A stretch of DNA of 64,000 bases from Chloroflexi bacterium ADurb.Bin180 (GCA_002070215.1 MWCV01000008.1:1-64000); one strand, 5' to 3'; positions 8,308 through 18,180 are shown, counted from the first letter of the stretch. Program-made: numbers and translations. The notes: generated by a model from the letters alone, not told the origin.

Positions 8308-9756
8308 CTACCCCTTGATCACACCCATAGGCACCACCCTGGCCACCCTGCGCGCCAGGCCAGCCCGGTCCACCACGTCGACCACGCTGTCAATGTCCTT
8401 GTATGCGTCTGGGGCTTCCTCGGCCAGGCCCTTCCAGGGTCCGCGCACAAGGATGCCCTTGAGCTCCAACGAACGCTGTACGTCCTCGCCCCGCACCTGG
8501 CGCTTGACCGCGTGCCGGCTCATCACCCGACCCGCACCATGACAGGTGGACGAAAATGATTTGTCCGCAGCGCCAGTGGTTCCCACGAGCACGTAGGAGC
8601 CGGTGCCCATATCGCCGGGCACCAGCACCGGCTGGCCCACGGCCCGGTAAGCCTCGGGCAGCTCGGGGCGGCCCGGACCCAGCGAGCGCGTGGCTCCCTT
8701 GCGGTGCACCACTACGCGCATAGGTTTGCCGTCCACGACGTGCTCTTCGACCTTGGCGATGTTGTGCGCGATGTCATAGACCAGCGCCAGGTCAAACCGG
8801 CCGAAGCGTGGCGCGAGCAGCTCTCTGAGCACGCGCTGCACGCGGACCATCAGCACCTGCCGATTGGCCCAGGCAAAGTTGGCCGCGCCAGCCATAGCGG
8901 CCAGGTACTGCTGGCCTTCGTCGGAATAGAACGGAGCGCAGACCAGTTCACGGTCGGGCAACTTGATGCCGTACTTTTGCACCGCGCTCTGCATGGACTG
9001 CACATAATCATCGCACACCTGGTGACCGAGTCCGCGCGAACCAGAGTGCACCCACACGACGAGTTGCCCCGGAAAGAGCCCGAAGGCTCCGGCCGCGTCG
9101 GCGTCGTAGACCTCCTTCACCTCGCCCAGCTCGATAAAGTGGTTGCCCGCGCCGAGCGTCCCGAGCTGATCCGTTCCGCGCTCTTTGGCCTTACGGCTCA
9201 CCGCCGAGGGGCGGGCCGCCTCCATCTGTCCGTTTTCTTCCGTGTGTTGCAAGTCCTCCTGGGTGCCATAGCCCCGGGCCACCGCCCAAGCCGAGCCGCG
9301 CTCAAGCAGGTCGTCCATCTCCTTTCGGGAGAGGGCGATATCACCGCCGCGGCCGACACCGCTCGGCACACGGCTGTAGATGGCATCTACCAGGTCGGCC
9401 ATGAGTGGCCTGACCTGGTCGGCAGTTAGGCTGGAGCGCACCAGGCGCACGCCGCAGTTGATGTCATAGCCTACGGCGCCAGGAGAAAGCACCCCGTCCT
9501 TGAGCGACATCGCTACCACGCCGCCGATCGGCGGGCCGTAGCCCTGGTGAATGTCGGGCATGGCCAGGGCGTACCTGACTACCCCGGGCAGGCACGCCGT
9601 GTTGATGAGCTGCTCGACCGATTTGTCCCCCAGCGCTGCTTCCAGCAGCGGTTCGCTGGCAAAGATGCGCGCTGGAACCCTCATATCCGCCCGGTGCTCC
9701 CGGGGGATCTCCCACACGCACTCGTCAACGCGTCTGAATGTAGACATGGTTACCAT
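8308..9756 (-). CDS. rtcB: RNA-splicing ligase RtcB
   Basis: The 482-residue protein is a full-length RtcB, the GTP-dependent ligase that joins 2',3'-cyclic phosphate or 3'-phosphate RNA ends to 5'-OH ends. Visible family motifs include MPDIHQGYGPPIGG near the N-terminus, the metal-binding DINCGVR, GNHFIE, HSGSRGLGHQ, and the C-terminal CHGAGR segment that carries the guanylylated histidine. ATG 9756 is preceded by GGGAGG at a spacing of 8; a later ATG at 9747 is possible. Archease, which activates RtcB for multiple turnover, is encoded 41 nt upstream, so the pair forms a functional RNA repair or tRNA-ligation module downstream of ribF. Confidence 0.97.
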   Translation of the reverse strand: MVTMSTFRRVDECVWEIPREHRADMRVPARIFASEPLLEAALGDKSVEQLINTACLPGVVRYALAMPDIHQGYGPPIGGVVAMSLKDGVLSPGAVGYDINCGVRLVRSSLTADQVRPLMADLVDAIYSRVPSGVGRGGDIALSRKEMDDLLERGSAWAVARGYGTQEDLQHTEENGQMEAARPSAVSRKAKERGTDQLGTLGAGNHFIELGEVKEVYDADAAGAFGLFPGQLVVWVHSGSRGLGHQVCDDYVQSMQSAVQKYGIKLPDRELVCAPFYSDEGQQYLAAMAGAANFAWANRQVLMVRVQRVLRELLAPRFGRFDLALVYDIAHNIAKVEEHVVDGKPMRVVVHRKGATRSLGPGRPELPEAYRAVGQPVLVPGDMGTGSYVLVGTTGAADKSFSSTCHGAGRVMSRHAVKRQVRGEDVQRSLELKGILVRGPWKGLAEEAPDAYKDIDSVVDVVDRAGLARRVARVVPMGVIKG

Positions 9757-9797
9757 TGGCTTACCTCCCTTCCAGGCAGGCGACACACAGTGCCCGC

Positions 9798-10211
9798 CTA
9801 GACATCCAGGACCACCGTGGCCTGGAACCCTTCCGGGCCGGCCTCGACGGTCAGGTTGTGAAAAGTGGCGCTCTTGATCAACAGGTCGAGTTCGGCGGAT
9901 GGCCCGCCTTTCACGGTGGCTCTCAGCTCCCGGGCGGACAGCGAGTGAATCTGAAAACCGCTGTAGACTTCGCGTTTGGTCTCGGACAGGAACAGCAGCT
10001 CGTTGAGCCAGGCCACCAGCAGCGACTCGACGTCGATTCCGGTCACCCTTACGCGGCGCTTGACGGCGGGTTGGCCCGGCTCCTGGTCGGTCATCTGGGC
10101 GAACATAGCGCGGGCGGCGTTGACAAACAGCTCGGGCAGGGTGGCGCCGCGGATGAGCAGGGCCAGGTCAGCCGTGTGGTCGAGCTCTTCGAACGCCGGC
10201 GGCCGCACCAC
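9798..10211 (-). CDS. Archease, RtcB-activating protein
   Basis: The 137-residue protein has the archease hallmarks: EELDHTADLAL near the N-terminus with its metal-binding acidic residues, a central DVESLLVAWLNELLFLSE stretch, and a conserved C-terminal strand. Archease speeds guanylylation of RtcB and widens its nucleotide use. GTG at 10211 shares one base with the ribF stop (TAGTG), indicating coupled translation. It precedes rtcB in the same direction, the expected pairing. A second GTG lies one codon later. Confidence 0.93.
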   Translation of the reverse strand: MVRPPAFEELDHTADLALLIRGATLPELFVNAARAMFAQMTDQEPGQPAVKRRVRVTGIDVESLLVAWLNELLFLSETKREVYSGFQIHSLSARELRATVKGGPSAELDLLIKSATFHNLTVEAGPEGFQATVVLDV

Positions 10212-11149
10212 TAGAGGAGCTCTTTCGCCCTGGCGATGTCGCGGCGTATCTGCTTGCTCAGCTCATCGACACTGGCAAAGTGCCGCTCGTCGCGCAGCCG
10301 TTCTACGAACTGAAGGCGCACCCGCTGCCCCTGCAGGTCACCGGCAAAGTCGAGCAAGTGCACCGCCACCGTGGGCGCAGGGCACTCGCCGCAAGGCTGG
10401 CCGGGGACCGCTGACTCTGGCCTGGGCGCGATGTTGGCCACGGCACGAAAGACTCCCGCATCGGTTGCCGCATAGACGGCATAGACACCGCTGGCCGGCA
10501 GGGTGCAGATGTCGACCATGCTCAGGCGGGCCGTCGGCAGGCCGGCCTTGCCCTCGCCGGGAGCCGCAGTGGGAACGATGCCCCTGAGCTGATAATACCG
10601 CCCTAGCATCTCTGCTGCCTCGCGCACCCGACCCGAGGCAAGCAGGTGCCGTATCTGGGTGCTGCTGACCGGGACCGCACCATCGCTCACCGGCTCGATC
10701 ACCTGCAGACGGTAGCCCAGCTCCTGGCCCAGTCTCCGCAGGTGGTCGACGTTGCCTTCCCTGCCGCGCCCCAGGGCAAAGTTCCAACCCACCCAGAGCT
10801 CGGTCATCCTGGCGCGCTCCCGCAGTCGCAGGACAAAGTCCCTGGCGGCGGTGTTGGCCACCTCCATCGTGAAGGGGATAATGATCAGAACGTCAACGCC
10901 CCAGTCACCCAGCAGCTCTATCTTGTCTTCGCTGGTGGTCAGACAGATGAACGAGTTGTCCGGGGCCAGCACGGTGCGCGGCAGGGGATCGAAGGTGACC
11001 ACACCGCTGAGCCGCGAGCTCTCCCTGGCACTGCGGATCAGGCGACGCACCAGCTCCTGGTGGCCCAGATGCAGTCCGTCGAAGGCACCGATGGTCAGCA
11101 CCGAATCCTGTTCGAGCCGGGCCTGCGATAGATCACGGATGACTAGCAT
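10211..11149 (-). CDS. ribF: Bifunctional riboflavin kinase / FAD synthetase
   Basis: The 312-residue protein makes FMN and FAD from riboflavin. Residues 1-180 form the nucleotidyltransferase (FAD synthetase) domain with TIGAFDGLHLGHQELV, and residues 185-312 form the riboflavin kinase barrel (GKAGLPTARLSM, GVYAVYA, NIAPRPES). The kinase motif usually reads G-x-P-T-A-N; here Asn is replaced by Arg (PTARL) and the NIG-x-RPTF motif is divergent, so kinase activity is a little less certain. It lies at the end of the nusA-infB cluster after truB, as in many bacteria, and overlaps archease by one base. Confidence 0.92.
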   Translation of the reverse strand: MLVIRDLSQARLEQDSVLTIGAFDGLHLGHQELVRRLIRSARESSRLSGVVTFDPLPRTVLAPDNSFICLTTSEDKIELLGDWGVDVLIIIPFTMEVANTAARDFVLRLRERARMTELWVGWNFALGRGREGNVDHLRRLGQELGYRLQVIEPVSDGAVPVSSTQIRHLLASGRVREAAEMLGRYYQLRGIVPTAAPGEGKAGLPTARLSMVDICTLPASGVYAVYAATDAGVFRAVANIAPRPESAVPGQPCGECPAPTVAVHLLDFAGDLQGQRVRLQFVERLRDERHFASVDELSKQIRRDIARAKELL

Positions 11150-11192
11150 ACCTGCTCCCCGATAGCGTCTGGCGGTTGAAGCGGTGACCCGC

Positions 11193-12188
11193 CTAGACTT
11201 TGGTCTGTGCAGAACGACCTGGCCCGGGCTGTGCCGCGCGAAATACCTTGTGCGGCCACCAGGAGCCCTCGTCGTCCGGCTTGATCAGGGCCAGCAGCCG
11301 GCCCTGTGGGTCGTAGGCCCGTGCCAGGCTGGTGCCCGCTGCGAGGCCCGCGCCAGCCTGACTCGGCGCAATCTTGCGGCCATTGGCCAGAGCGTCCGTT
11401 GCGGCCTGGTCCAGATGCACTGCCGGAAGCGCCTCCAGCGCTGTGTCTGACGGCAGCAGCAGCGATTCACCGACGCCGGCGGCAAAGGCCTCGGTCAGTT
11501 GCTCCAGGGTGACCGCCTGCTCGAGCCGAAACTGACCGCAGACCGTGCGAACGAGGCCGCTCAGGTGGGCACCGCAGCCCAGTCTGGCGCCAATCTCGTG
11601 GGCCAGACTGCGGATGTAGGTCCCTTTGCCGCATTGTACCTCGATCTGCAGTTCCGGTGCCTGCCAGCTCACCAGCCGCAGCGACGAGATCTCGACCAGC
11701 CGGGGCGCCAGCTCGACCGTCTCGCCCCGCCGGGCCAGCTTGTAGAGCGGCGTTCCATCACGCTTGAGGGCCGAGTACATCGGCGGAGTCTGCTCGACGA
11801 AACCAGTCAGCTCGGCCAGTACTCGGGCGATCTCGTCCTGCTGAACGTCGACGGGGGCTTCTGAGACGACGTGTCCCTCCCGGTCGTAGGTCTCGGTCTC
11901 GATGCCGAGGCGAATGGTGGCCTGGTAGGTCTTGGCCCCGGACATCAAGTAGGAGGATACGCGAGTAGCCTGTCCCAGGCACAGCAGCAGCACGCCGGTG
12001 GCCAGAGGATCGAGCGTGCCGGCGTGGCCGACCTTGCGCTGGCCGGTGATCCGGCGCACGCGGTAGACCACGTCGTGTGAGGAGAGGCCTTCCGGTTTGT
12101 TGATGTTGAGTATGCCGTCAAGTTCCGACGGCGCCGCAGCGGGCCGCACAACCGAGTCCTGACGAGTCACAGGGGGGCTCTGGATCAT
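11193..12188 (-). CDS. truB: tRNA pseudouridine-55 synthase TruB
   Basis: The 331-residue protein has the TruB catalytic motif GHAGTLDPLATGVL with the nucleophilic Asp, preceded by LNINKPEGLSSHDVV. It converts U55 in the T-loop of tRNAs to pseudouridine. An extra N-terminal stretch of about 25 residues (MIQSPPVTRQDSVV) precedes the core and might be untranslated. The C-terminal PUA-like region is present. It lies 18 nt downstream of nrnA and 43 nt upstream of ribF, the usual order. Confidence 0.96.
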   Translation of the reverse strand: MIQSPPVTRQDSVVRPAAAPSELDGILNINKPEGLSSHDVVYRVRRITGQRKVGHAGTLDPLATGVLLLCLGQATRVSSYLMSGAKTYQATIRLGIETETYDREGHVVSEAPVDVQQDEIARVLAELTGFVEQTPPMYSALKRDGTPLYKLARRGETVELAPRLVEISSLRLVSWQAPELQIEVQCGKGTYIRSLAHEIGARLGCGAHLSGLVRTVCGQFRLEQAVTLEQLTEAFAAGVGESLLLPSDTALEALPAVHLDQAATDALANGRKIAPSQAGAGLAAGTSLARAYDPQGRLLALIKPDDEGSWWPHKVFRAAQPGPGRSAQTKV

Positions 12189-12206
12189 CCGGCATTCTCC
12201 CCGGTC

Positions 12207-13166
12207 CTAGGCGCGGCCGGCTTGCTCACGCAAGGCTTGCTGCACGGCCGCGAGCACGAGTGGCGCGGCCTGACTCAGCGGGCCCGGAACAGTGCATCCA
12301 GCCGCGCGGGGATGCCCGCCGCCGCCCAGGGAGACGGCCACTCCGGACAGGTCTCGGCCAGGTGCAGCGCGCATCGAGACTTCTATCTGCCCGTCGTCCT
12401 GTTCGCGGAATACCAGCGCGGCCTGCATCTCCGCGGTGCTGGCCAGAAAGCTGGATAGTCCGTCGGCATCGCTCGGGTCAGCATCGCAGCGGCGCATCAT
12501 CTCCTGGCTGATCTCGGCCCAGATCACTCCGTCGCTGGTCTGCACGGCGGCCAGGGCCTGCCCCCACAGCCGCACCGTGGAGAGGGGCTCGCGGTTAAAG
12601 AGCTGTTCGGTCAGGCTGGCCATAGGGGCGCCGGCCTTGATGAGGGCGATAGCAGTGCGCAACTGGCGGGCGGTGACATTGCCGGTGCGAAAGCAGCGCG
12701 TGTCGGTGATCAGACCCATCAGCAGCGCCGACGCGATCTCCTCATCCACTGGCACACCGAGCCGTCGGATCAGCCCCAGCACCACTTCGCAGGTCGACGG
12801 CAGAGGGCGGATCACGTTCACGGTGCCAAAGCGCGTATTGGTGACGTGATGGTCCACGTTGATCACTGGCCGGCGCTCAAATGCGGCGGGCTGGTAGACT
12901 GAGCCGAGCCGGTTGACGTCGCTGACGTCGACCGTGACGATGGTGTCCTCACTGGTCGGCGGACGGGTTACTACCAGGCTCGCCGAGGGCAGGAAGGCCA
13001 GCTTGGCCGGCAGCGGGTCAGCGCAGGCCAGGGTGCGCTTTTTGCCCAGGCGCTTGAGGGCAGCGCCCATGGCCAGAAGGGCACCGATGGCGTCGCCGTC
13101 GGGCATGATGTGACAGACGATATAGACGTGCTTTGCTGCCAGCAATCGCTGCTTTGCCTGCTCCAT
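12207..13166 (-). CDS. nrnA: DHH-family phosphoesterase, NrnA-like oligoribonuclease / pAp phosphatase
   Basis: The 319-residue protein has the DHH and DHHA1 domains of NrnA. Motif I is HIMPDGDAIGA, the DHH motif is VDHHVTNTRFG near residue 105, and the C-terminal RNA-binding motif GGGGHPRAAGC is near residue 280. NrnA degrades very short RNAs (and in some species pAp or cyclic dinucleotide products). Its place between rbfA and truB is common in bacteria. It could also act on linear di-AMP, which would fit with the cyclic-di-AMP receptor at 40287, but that is speculation. Confidence 0.93.
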   Translation of the reverse strand: MEQAKQRLLAAKHVYIVCHIMPDGDAIGALLAMGAALKRLGKKRTLACADPLPAKLAFLPSASLVVTRPPTSEDTIVTVDVSDVNRLGSVYQPAAFERRPVINVDHHVTNTRFGTVNVIRPLPSTCEVVLGLIRRLGVPVDEEIASALLMGLITDTRCFRTGNVTARQLRTAIALIKAGAPMASLTEQLFNREPLSTVRLWGQALAAVQTSDGVIWAEISQEMMRRCDADPSDADGLSSFLASTAEMQAALVFREQDDGQIEVSMRAAPGRDLSGVAVSLGGGGHPRAAGCTVPGPLSQAAPLVLAAVQQALREQAGRA

Positions 13167-13188
13167 TGTCTCATCCAGCGCGGTCTAG

Positions 13189-13578
13189 CTATTCTTGAGC
13201 CGGGTCCTCGTCTTCTAAAGACGTTTCCGGCGGGCGTTCGTCACGCAGCCGGTCCAGCAGAGCGTCAACCCGGGCTCCCCTCAGCCAGGACTCGTCCAGC
13301 ACAAAGCGCACCGCCGGAGTGGTGCGCATGCCCAGCCGGGCAGCCAGCTCGCGGCGAACGTAGCCGGCAGCGCCCTCCAGTGCCTTGAGAGCGGTTTGCC
13401 TGGCCTCGCTGTCGCCCAGTGCGCTCACATAAATTGTAGCCAGTTCGAGGTCCGGGCTCACCTTGACGCCCGTGACCGTCACGAACTCGATGCGCGGGTC
13501 GCGGATCTGCTTCAAGAGCAGATCACTCACTTCCTCCTGGATGCGGTCACTGACCCGCTCCACGCGATGTTTTACCAT
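13189..13578 (-). CDS. rbfA: Ribosome-binding factor A
   Basis: The 129-residue protein is a typical RbfA: KHRVERVSDRIQEEVSDLL at the N-terminus, RDPRIEFVTVTGVKVSPDL in the KH-like core, and a C-terminal acidic tail. RbfA helps mature the 30S subunit, acting on the 5' end of 16S rRNA. ATG 13578 is preceded by AGAGGAAAGCT. A longer frame up to 13758 overlaps infB and is rejected. It sits between infB and nrnA. Confidence 0.95.
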   Translation of the reverse strand: MVKHRVERVSDRIQEEVSDLLLKQIRDPRIEFVTVTGVKVSPDLELATIYVSALGDSEARQTALKALEGAAGYVRRELAARLGMRTTPAVRFVLDESWLRGARVDALLDRLRDERPPETSLEDEDPAQE

Positions 13579-13615
13579 AGCTTTCCTCTGCTCAGCGCCG
13601 TGCCTCAGAGCACGG

Positions 13616-15898
13616 CTAGGCGACCTGTTCCTTGCGGTAGAACTCGAGGATATCGCCGACGGCCAGACCGCTAAAGCCTTCCACTCCGATGCCGCATTCG
13701 ATTCCCGCCGTGACCTCGCGCACATCGTCCTTAAAGCGCTTGAGCGACGCCACCGCACCTTCGTGCAGCACCTTCCCTGCCCTCAGCACACGAACCGTGG
13801 CGTTCCTTGCGGCAATGCCATCGGTCACGACACTTCCCGCGGCCTGCTTCTTGTCGGGCAGCTTGAAGATGGCCTTGACCTCGGCATGGCCAACCACGAC
13901 ATCGTGGAAGGTGGGCTCCAGGAGACCCTTGAGCGCCTTGTCGACATCGTCGATCAGGCGGTAGATGATGTTGTACAGGCGCACGTCGATGCCGGCGCCC
14001 TCAGCACTGCGGCTGGCGGCCGGATCTACCTGCACCGAAAAGCCGATGACAATGGCCCGCGAGGCCACAGCGAGGTTGATGTCCGATTCAGAGATGTTGC
14101 CGATGCCCGAATGGATGATGTGCACCTTGATCTTGTCATCACCCAGCTTGTCCAGCGAGTTGACGATGGGCTCGATAGAGCCCTGAACGTCGGCCTTGAG
14201 GATGATGTTGAGCTCGCGCACCTGGCCGGCCTGGGCCTGGGCAAAGAACTCTTCCAGACTGACGGCGCGCGACTTTTGGTCGGCCGTTGCCTGGCGGCGC
14301 GTGGCTTCCTCGCTGGCCAGGGCCCGCGCTGAGCGCTCGTCGGCGACCACGCGAAAAGTCTCGCCGGGGTTCGGAACTCCGGTCAGGCCCAGCACCACTG
14401 CCGGCCATGCCGGCTGTGCGGCTTCGAGCCGCTTGCCCTTGTCATCGAACATGGCGCGGACCTTGCCAACCATATCGCCAATGACCAGATAGTCGCCGGT
14501 CTTGAGGGTGCCCTCCTGTACCAGCAGAGTGGCCAGTGGGCCCTTGGCCTTGTCCATCCGGCTCTCCACCACTGTGCCGCTGGCCGCTGCGTCAGGGTCG
14601 GCCCGCAGGTCGGCCATCTCGGCCACCAGCAGGATCATATCCAGCAGCGTATCCAGGTTGGTCTTGAGCTTGGCCGAGACGGGGACGCAGATCACGTCGC
14701 CGCCATATTCCTCGATGAGCACACCCGCGTCTGACAACTCGCGTTTGACAGCATCCTGGTTAGCGTTAGGCTTGTCGATCTTGTTCAGCGCGACCACGAT
14801 GGGCACCTGGGCAGCTCTGGCATGGCTGATGGCCTCGATTGTCTGCGGCTGCACGCCGTCGTCCGCGGCGACCACCAGCACGGCGATGTCGGTGACCATT
14901 GCCCCTCGCGCGCGCATTGAGGTAAAGGCCTCGTGGCCAGGCGTGTCGAGGAAAGTGATCAGCTTGCCCTGCTTGCGCACCTGGTAGGCGCCGATGTGCT
15001 GCGTGATGGCGCCGGCTTCACTGGCCGCCACGTTGCTCGAGCGAATGTTGTCCAGCAGCGAGGTCTTGCCGTGGTCGACGTGGCCCATGATGGTGACCAC
15101 TGGCGGTCGAGTGGTCAGCCGCGCCTTTTCCTCAGCGCTGTACTCCTTGCGCTTGCGCGCCACGGGCTGTTCTGGCTCGACCGGTTCTGGTTCTGGCGGC
15201 CTGGCCTCTTCGACCTCAAAGCCCAGGTCGGCCGCGACAATGGCCGACGTTTCATAGTCGATTTCCTGGTTGATGTTGGCCATCACGCCGTTCTTCATCA
15301 GCTCGCGAATGATGTTGATCGGGCTGCTGCTCAACAGAGTGGACAGGTCACGCACCGTGATCACGTTGGGCAGGGTGATGCGCCTGGCGCCAGTCGCCGA
15401 GGGCCTGGCAGCGCCCGGAGTGGCCGGACCCGTAGTTCCTGGCGCTGCGGCTGCCGTGGCTGGGGCCGCGGCAGGCGTCGGCGTCGCTGGAGGCGGCTCG
15501 GCATTGCGGAATGCCGCGGCGCGGCCGCGTCTGCCGGAAGAACGCCCGCGCTGCGGGCCACGGTAGCCACCACCGTAGGGCTTGTTCCTGCTGCCGCTGC
15601 TGGGAGCTCCGCCCGTGCCCGTCTGCACCCGGCCACGAGGGTCGGATCTGCCGCTGGCCGGCTTGGCCGTCGGAGCGGCCGGTTTGGGAGCAGGAGGCGG
15701 TGGAGTCGTGGCTGGCTGCGGCTTGGACGTTGGCGTGGCCCTGGGCTCTGGCTTGGGGCTCGTTGGAGCGGTAGGCCTGGCCGCCGGCTGTGGTTTTGGC
15801 GCGGCCGGAGCTGGTTTGCGCTCCGCCGCCGTCGTGGCTGTGGTCTTGGTCCCGTGAGCGGGACCGGATGTGGTTCGAGTCGGTTTCGTCTTGTCCAT
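13616..15898 (-). CDS. infB: Translation initiation factor IF-2
   Basis: The 760-residue protein is IF-2, the GTPase that places initiator tRNA on the 30S subunit. A Pro/Ala/Thr-rich, disordered N-terminus of about 180 residues precedes an IF2 N-domain ([20 protein letters not shown]). The GTPase has G1 [12 protein letters not shown] (near residue 270), G3 DTPGHEAF and G4 NKIDKPNAN. Domains II-IV follow and end at [12 protein letters not shown] 15898 follows a GAAAGGG stretch. The frame stays open upstream to 16270 through a set of 24-bp repeats, but that extension has no IF-2 character. The 451-nt leader is unusually long. Confidence 0.97.
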   Translation of the reverse strand: MDKTKPTRTTSGPAHGTKTTATTAAERKPAPAAPKPQPAARPTAPTSPKPEPRATPTSKPQPATTPPPPAPKPAAPTAKPASGRSDPRGRVQTGTGGAPSSGSRNKPYGGGYRGPQRGRSSGRRGRAAAFRNAEPPPATPTPAAAPATAAAAPGTTGPATPGAARPSATGARRITLPNVITVRDLSTLLSSSPINIIRELMKNGVMANINQEIDYETSAIVAADLGFEVEEARPPEPEPVEPEQPVARKRKEYSAEEKARLTTRPPVVTIMGHVDHGKTSLLDNIRSSNVAASEAGAITQHIGAYQVRKQGKLITFLDTPGHEAFTSMRARGAMVTDIAVLVVAADDGVQPQTIEAISHARAAQVPIVVALNKIDKPNANQDAVKRELSDAGVLIEEYGGDVICVPVSAKLKTNLDTLLDMILLVAEMADLRADPDAAASGTVVESRMDKAKGPLATLLVQEGTLKTGDYLVIGDMVGKVRAMFDDKGKRLEAAQPAWPAVVLGLTGVPNPGETFRVVADERSARALASEEATRRQATADQKSRAVSLEEFFAQAQAGQVRELNIILKADVQGSIEPIVNSLDKLGDDKIKVHIIHSGIGNISESDINLAVASRAIVIGFSVQVDPAASRSAEGAGIDVRLYNIIYRLIDDVDKALKGLLEPTFHDVVVGHAEVKAIFKLPDKKQAAGSVVTDGIAARNATVRVLRAGKVLHEGAVASLKRFKDDVREVTAGIECGIGVEGFSGLAVGDILEFYRKEQVA

Positions 15899-15937
15899 AA
15901 ACGTGCCCTTTCTCGCCCGTCGTTGCGCCTCGCCGCC

Positions 15938-16033
15938 GGCCCTGTCTGCGCAGGGCGGTGCGGCCCTGTCTGCGCAGGGCGGTGCGGCCCTGTCTACGCA
16001 GGGCGGTGCGGCCCTGTCTGCGCAGGGCAGTGC
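15938..16033. repeat. Four tandem 24-bp repeats, each a hairpin
   Basis: The unit begins GGCCCTGTCTGCGCAGGGC and is repeated exactly four times without spacers at 15938, 15962, 15986 and 16010. Only two substitutions are seen, one each in units 3 and 4. Each unit contains GCCCTG and CAGGGC, which can pair with a 6-nt loop. The array ends 40 bp before the infB start on the minus strand. Confidence 0.9.
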
Positions 16034-16177
16034 GGCCCCGGCCTTGGGGCGCGGTGCTGTTGGCTGACCGGAATGAGAGCAAGGGTAACCGATGGCCAGA
16101 CGCGCTGGTTGCCGCGGCGAGTGAACTGCCCGGCGACAATGCTCCGGTAGGTAGCGACACGTGAGAGAAACGATCAT

Positions 16178-16193
16178 CCGCCCGCGCGGGCGG
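16178..16193. repeat. 16-bp perfect palindrome
   Basis: CCGCCCGC followed directly by its reverse complement GCGGGCGG. It lies in the infB leader and could form a tight hairpin or bind a dimeric protein. Confidence 0.6.
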
Positions 16194-16349
16194 GGTAGAG
16201 CGGGGAGACGAGCGAGGGGGTGGCCTGTACGGCTGTGCCAATGGCTAATTGGCCATGTGTTTCCCCTCACGGTTCGTCGTGCCCGGCGCTCCGTGTCGCG
16301 CCCCTATTGGGTTGCGGTGCATAACGGTCTTGAGCATAGCTTTGCGCGT

Positions 16350-16685
16350 CTAGCTCTCAGCCAAAGCGGCTGCCCTCTCTCCTTTCTCTCGATCAGCAGG
16401 TTCTTGTTCCACGGCCGGGAACCGGCACGAGTACTCGGCGAGACGCTCTCTGTCCGTCGCGCTGATCTTGATCTCAAGCGCGTGGCCCAGCCGGTCGCCG
16501 GCCAGCGCCCGTTCCCAGCAAACGCGGTTCCGGCACAGGTATGCTCCCCGTCCGGCCGCTTTTCCTCTTTCGTCAACCTCTACTGTCCCCTGCGGACTGC
16601 GAACAACGCGAACCAGCTCGCGTTTTGGCTTCACCTGCCGACACTGGACGCAGGTCCGCAGGGGGATATGCTTGGGCGACATCAT
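16350..16685 (-). CDS. ylxR: YlxR (DUF448) nucleic-acid-binding protein
   Basis: The 111-residue protein matches YlxR: RTCVQCRQVKPKRELVRVVR near the N-terminus, GRGAYLCRNRVCWERA in the middle. YlxR is a small RNA-binding protein encoded between nusA and infB in most Gram-positive bacteria and Chloroflexota. Its longer C-terminal tail after residue 85 is less conserved. ATG 16685 and the next codon, also ATG, are both possible starts. It is 19 nt downstream of nusA. Confidence 0.9.
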   Translation of the reverse strand: MMSPKHIPLRTCVQCRQVKPKRELVRVVRSPQGTVEVDERGKAAGRGAYLCRNRVCWERALAGDRLGHALEIKISATDRERLAEYSCRFPAVEQEPADREKGERAAALAES

Positions 16686-16704
16686 TCATCGCGAACTCGG
16701 AGTG

Positions 16705-18180
16705 TTACCACTCGGCGAGTTCGTCCTCCCATTCGTGGCGCCTCTTGGCGCGGCCCTTCTGAGTGCGGCTCTTCTTGGCTGGCTTGCCCTTCTTGCGCTT
16801 GTCGTCCAGCTCCAAGTCCTCTTCCTCTTCGGTCTCCGACTTGAGTCCGGCGATGGCCGTAGCTACGGCAGCCTCCTCCGGCGCGGCCTGACCTGGCTCT
16901 GGCTCGGCCTCGACAGCGGGTACGGCGACCAGGGGCTCTGGCTCAGTGGGAACGTGCACCGGCTCTGGCTCACCGGCCACTGGCGCCACCGTCGCGGCCT
17001 CCACTGCAGCGGCAGCCTTTTCTTCTTCGGCCAGAGCGCGCTCGGCCTCGGCCAGCAGCGCGGCGGCCGCCTCACGCTTGGCAGCCAGCTCGGCGGCCTG
17101 GGCAGCGGCCGCAGCCGCCTCCTGCGCCCTGCGCTCAGCCTCGCCGGCCGACTCGGTCACGCTCTTGATGTCGATTCTCCAGCCGGTCAGCTTGGCTGCC
17201 AGCCGGGCGTTCTGCCCTTCTTTGCCGATGGCCAGCGAAAGCTGGTTGTCGGGCACGACCACGGTGGCGGTCTTGCTCTCTTCGTTCAGCCACACCTGCT
17301 CGACCTTGGCCGGGCTGAGGGAGTTCGCTACGAAATCGGTCTCCTTCGGCGCCCACGCCACAACGTCGATCTTTTCGCCGTTGAGCTCGTTGACAATGTT
17401 CTGAATGCGCACGCCGCGCATGCCCACGCAGGAGCCCACCGGGTCAACACCGGCCTGGGTCGCCGACACGGCAACCTTGGAGCGCGAGCCTGGTTCACGG
17501 GCGATGGCTTTGATCTCCACCGTGCCCTGAAAGATCTCCGGGACTTCGTTTTCCAGCAGCCGGCGCAGCAGCTTTTGGTGCGAGCGCGAGACCTTGATAC
17601 GCGGACCGCGACTGGTTCGCTCGACCTCATAGATGTAGGTGCGGAGCCGGGCGTTCACCGAGTAGTGCTCGGTGGGGATCTGCTCGCTGCGCGGCATCAC
17701 CGCCTCGGCGCGGCCCAGCGATAGAACCACGTTGCCGGCCGCATCGATGTTGCGAATCGTGCCCAGCACATCTTCGCCCACCCGGTCGGACCAGTCGGCG
17801 TATTGTGTTTCGCGCTCGGCCTCGCGGATGCGCTGCAAGATGACCTGCTTGGCCGTCTGAGCGGCGATGCGGCCAAAGTTGCTGGGGGTCATCTCCACGC
17901 GCACCGTCCCGCCAACTTGAGCCGTCGGATCCACCGCCAGCGCTTCTTTCAGCGAGATGTCGGTCTGGGCATCCACCACCGGGTCGACAATGGTCTTGTC
18001 AGCGAAAACGCGTGCCTTGCCTGTCTGGGGGTCGATCTTGACCTGCATATTCAAGCCCGGTCCAAAGTTTCGCTTGTAGGCCAGGACCAGCGCCTGCTCA
18101 ATGGCATCCAGCACCACTTCTTTGGGCAGACGGCGTTCGGCACACACCTGAGTTATGGCGATGAGAAACTCGTTCTTCAA
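16705..18180 (-). CDS. nusA: Transcription termination/antitermination factor NusA
   Basis: The 491-residue protein has the N-terminal polymerase-binding domain (1-125), the S1 domain (about 130-200; [17 protein letters not shown]), and two KH domains with [17 protein letters not shown] and [18 protein letters not shown]. After residue 345 a low-complexity Ala/Glu-rich tail of about 140 residues ends in basic residues; this is an extra element compared with B. subtilis NusA. NusA modulates pausing, termination and antitermination. The gene has its own promoter and a structured leader, and the usual upstream neighbour rimP is missing. Confidence 0.97.
   Translation of the reverse strand: MKNEFLIAITQVCAERRLPKEVVLDAIEQALVLAYKRNFGPGLNMQVKIDPQTGKARVFADKTIVDPVVDAQTDISLKEALAVDPTAQVGGTVRVEMTPSNFGRIAAQTAKQVILQRIREAERETQYADWSDRVGEDVLGTIRNIDAAGNVVLSLGRAEAVMPRSEQIPTEHYSVNARLRTYIYEVERTSRGPRIKVSRSHQKLLRRLLENEVPEIFQGTVEIKAIAREPGSRSKVAVSATQAGVDPVGSCVGMRGVRIQNIVNELNGEKIDVVAWAPKETDFVANSLSPAKVEQVWLNEESKTATVVVPDNQLSLAIGKEGQNARLAAKLTGWRIDIKSVTESAGEAERRAQEAAAAAAQAAELAAKREAAAALLAEAERALAEEEKAAAAVEAATVAPVAGEPEPVHVPTEPEPLVAVPAVEAEPEPGQAAPEEAAVATAIAGLKSETEEEEDLELDDKRKKGKPAKKSRTQKGRAKRRHEWEDELAEW

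Larger units (their letters stand above)
15899..16349 (-). other. Long structured spacer between ylxR and infB
   Basis: No gene is credible in this 451-bp stretch; ylxQ, often found here, is absent. It contains four tandem 24-bp hairpin repeats (15938-16033), a 16-bp perfect palindrome (16178-16193) and an inverted repeat GCCAAT-5-ATTGGC (237-253 of the 16 kb line: 16237-16253). No convincing promoter was found, so it is probably a transcribed leader of infB. Confidence 0.6.

Noticed and set aside
15899-16270. N-terminal extension of IF-2 through the tandem repeats
   Set aside because: The frame is open but the translation is Cys/Pro-rich and repeated, unlike IF-2, and the ATG at 15898 has a ribosome site and a typical N-terminus.
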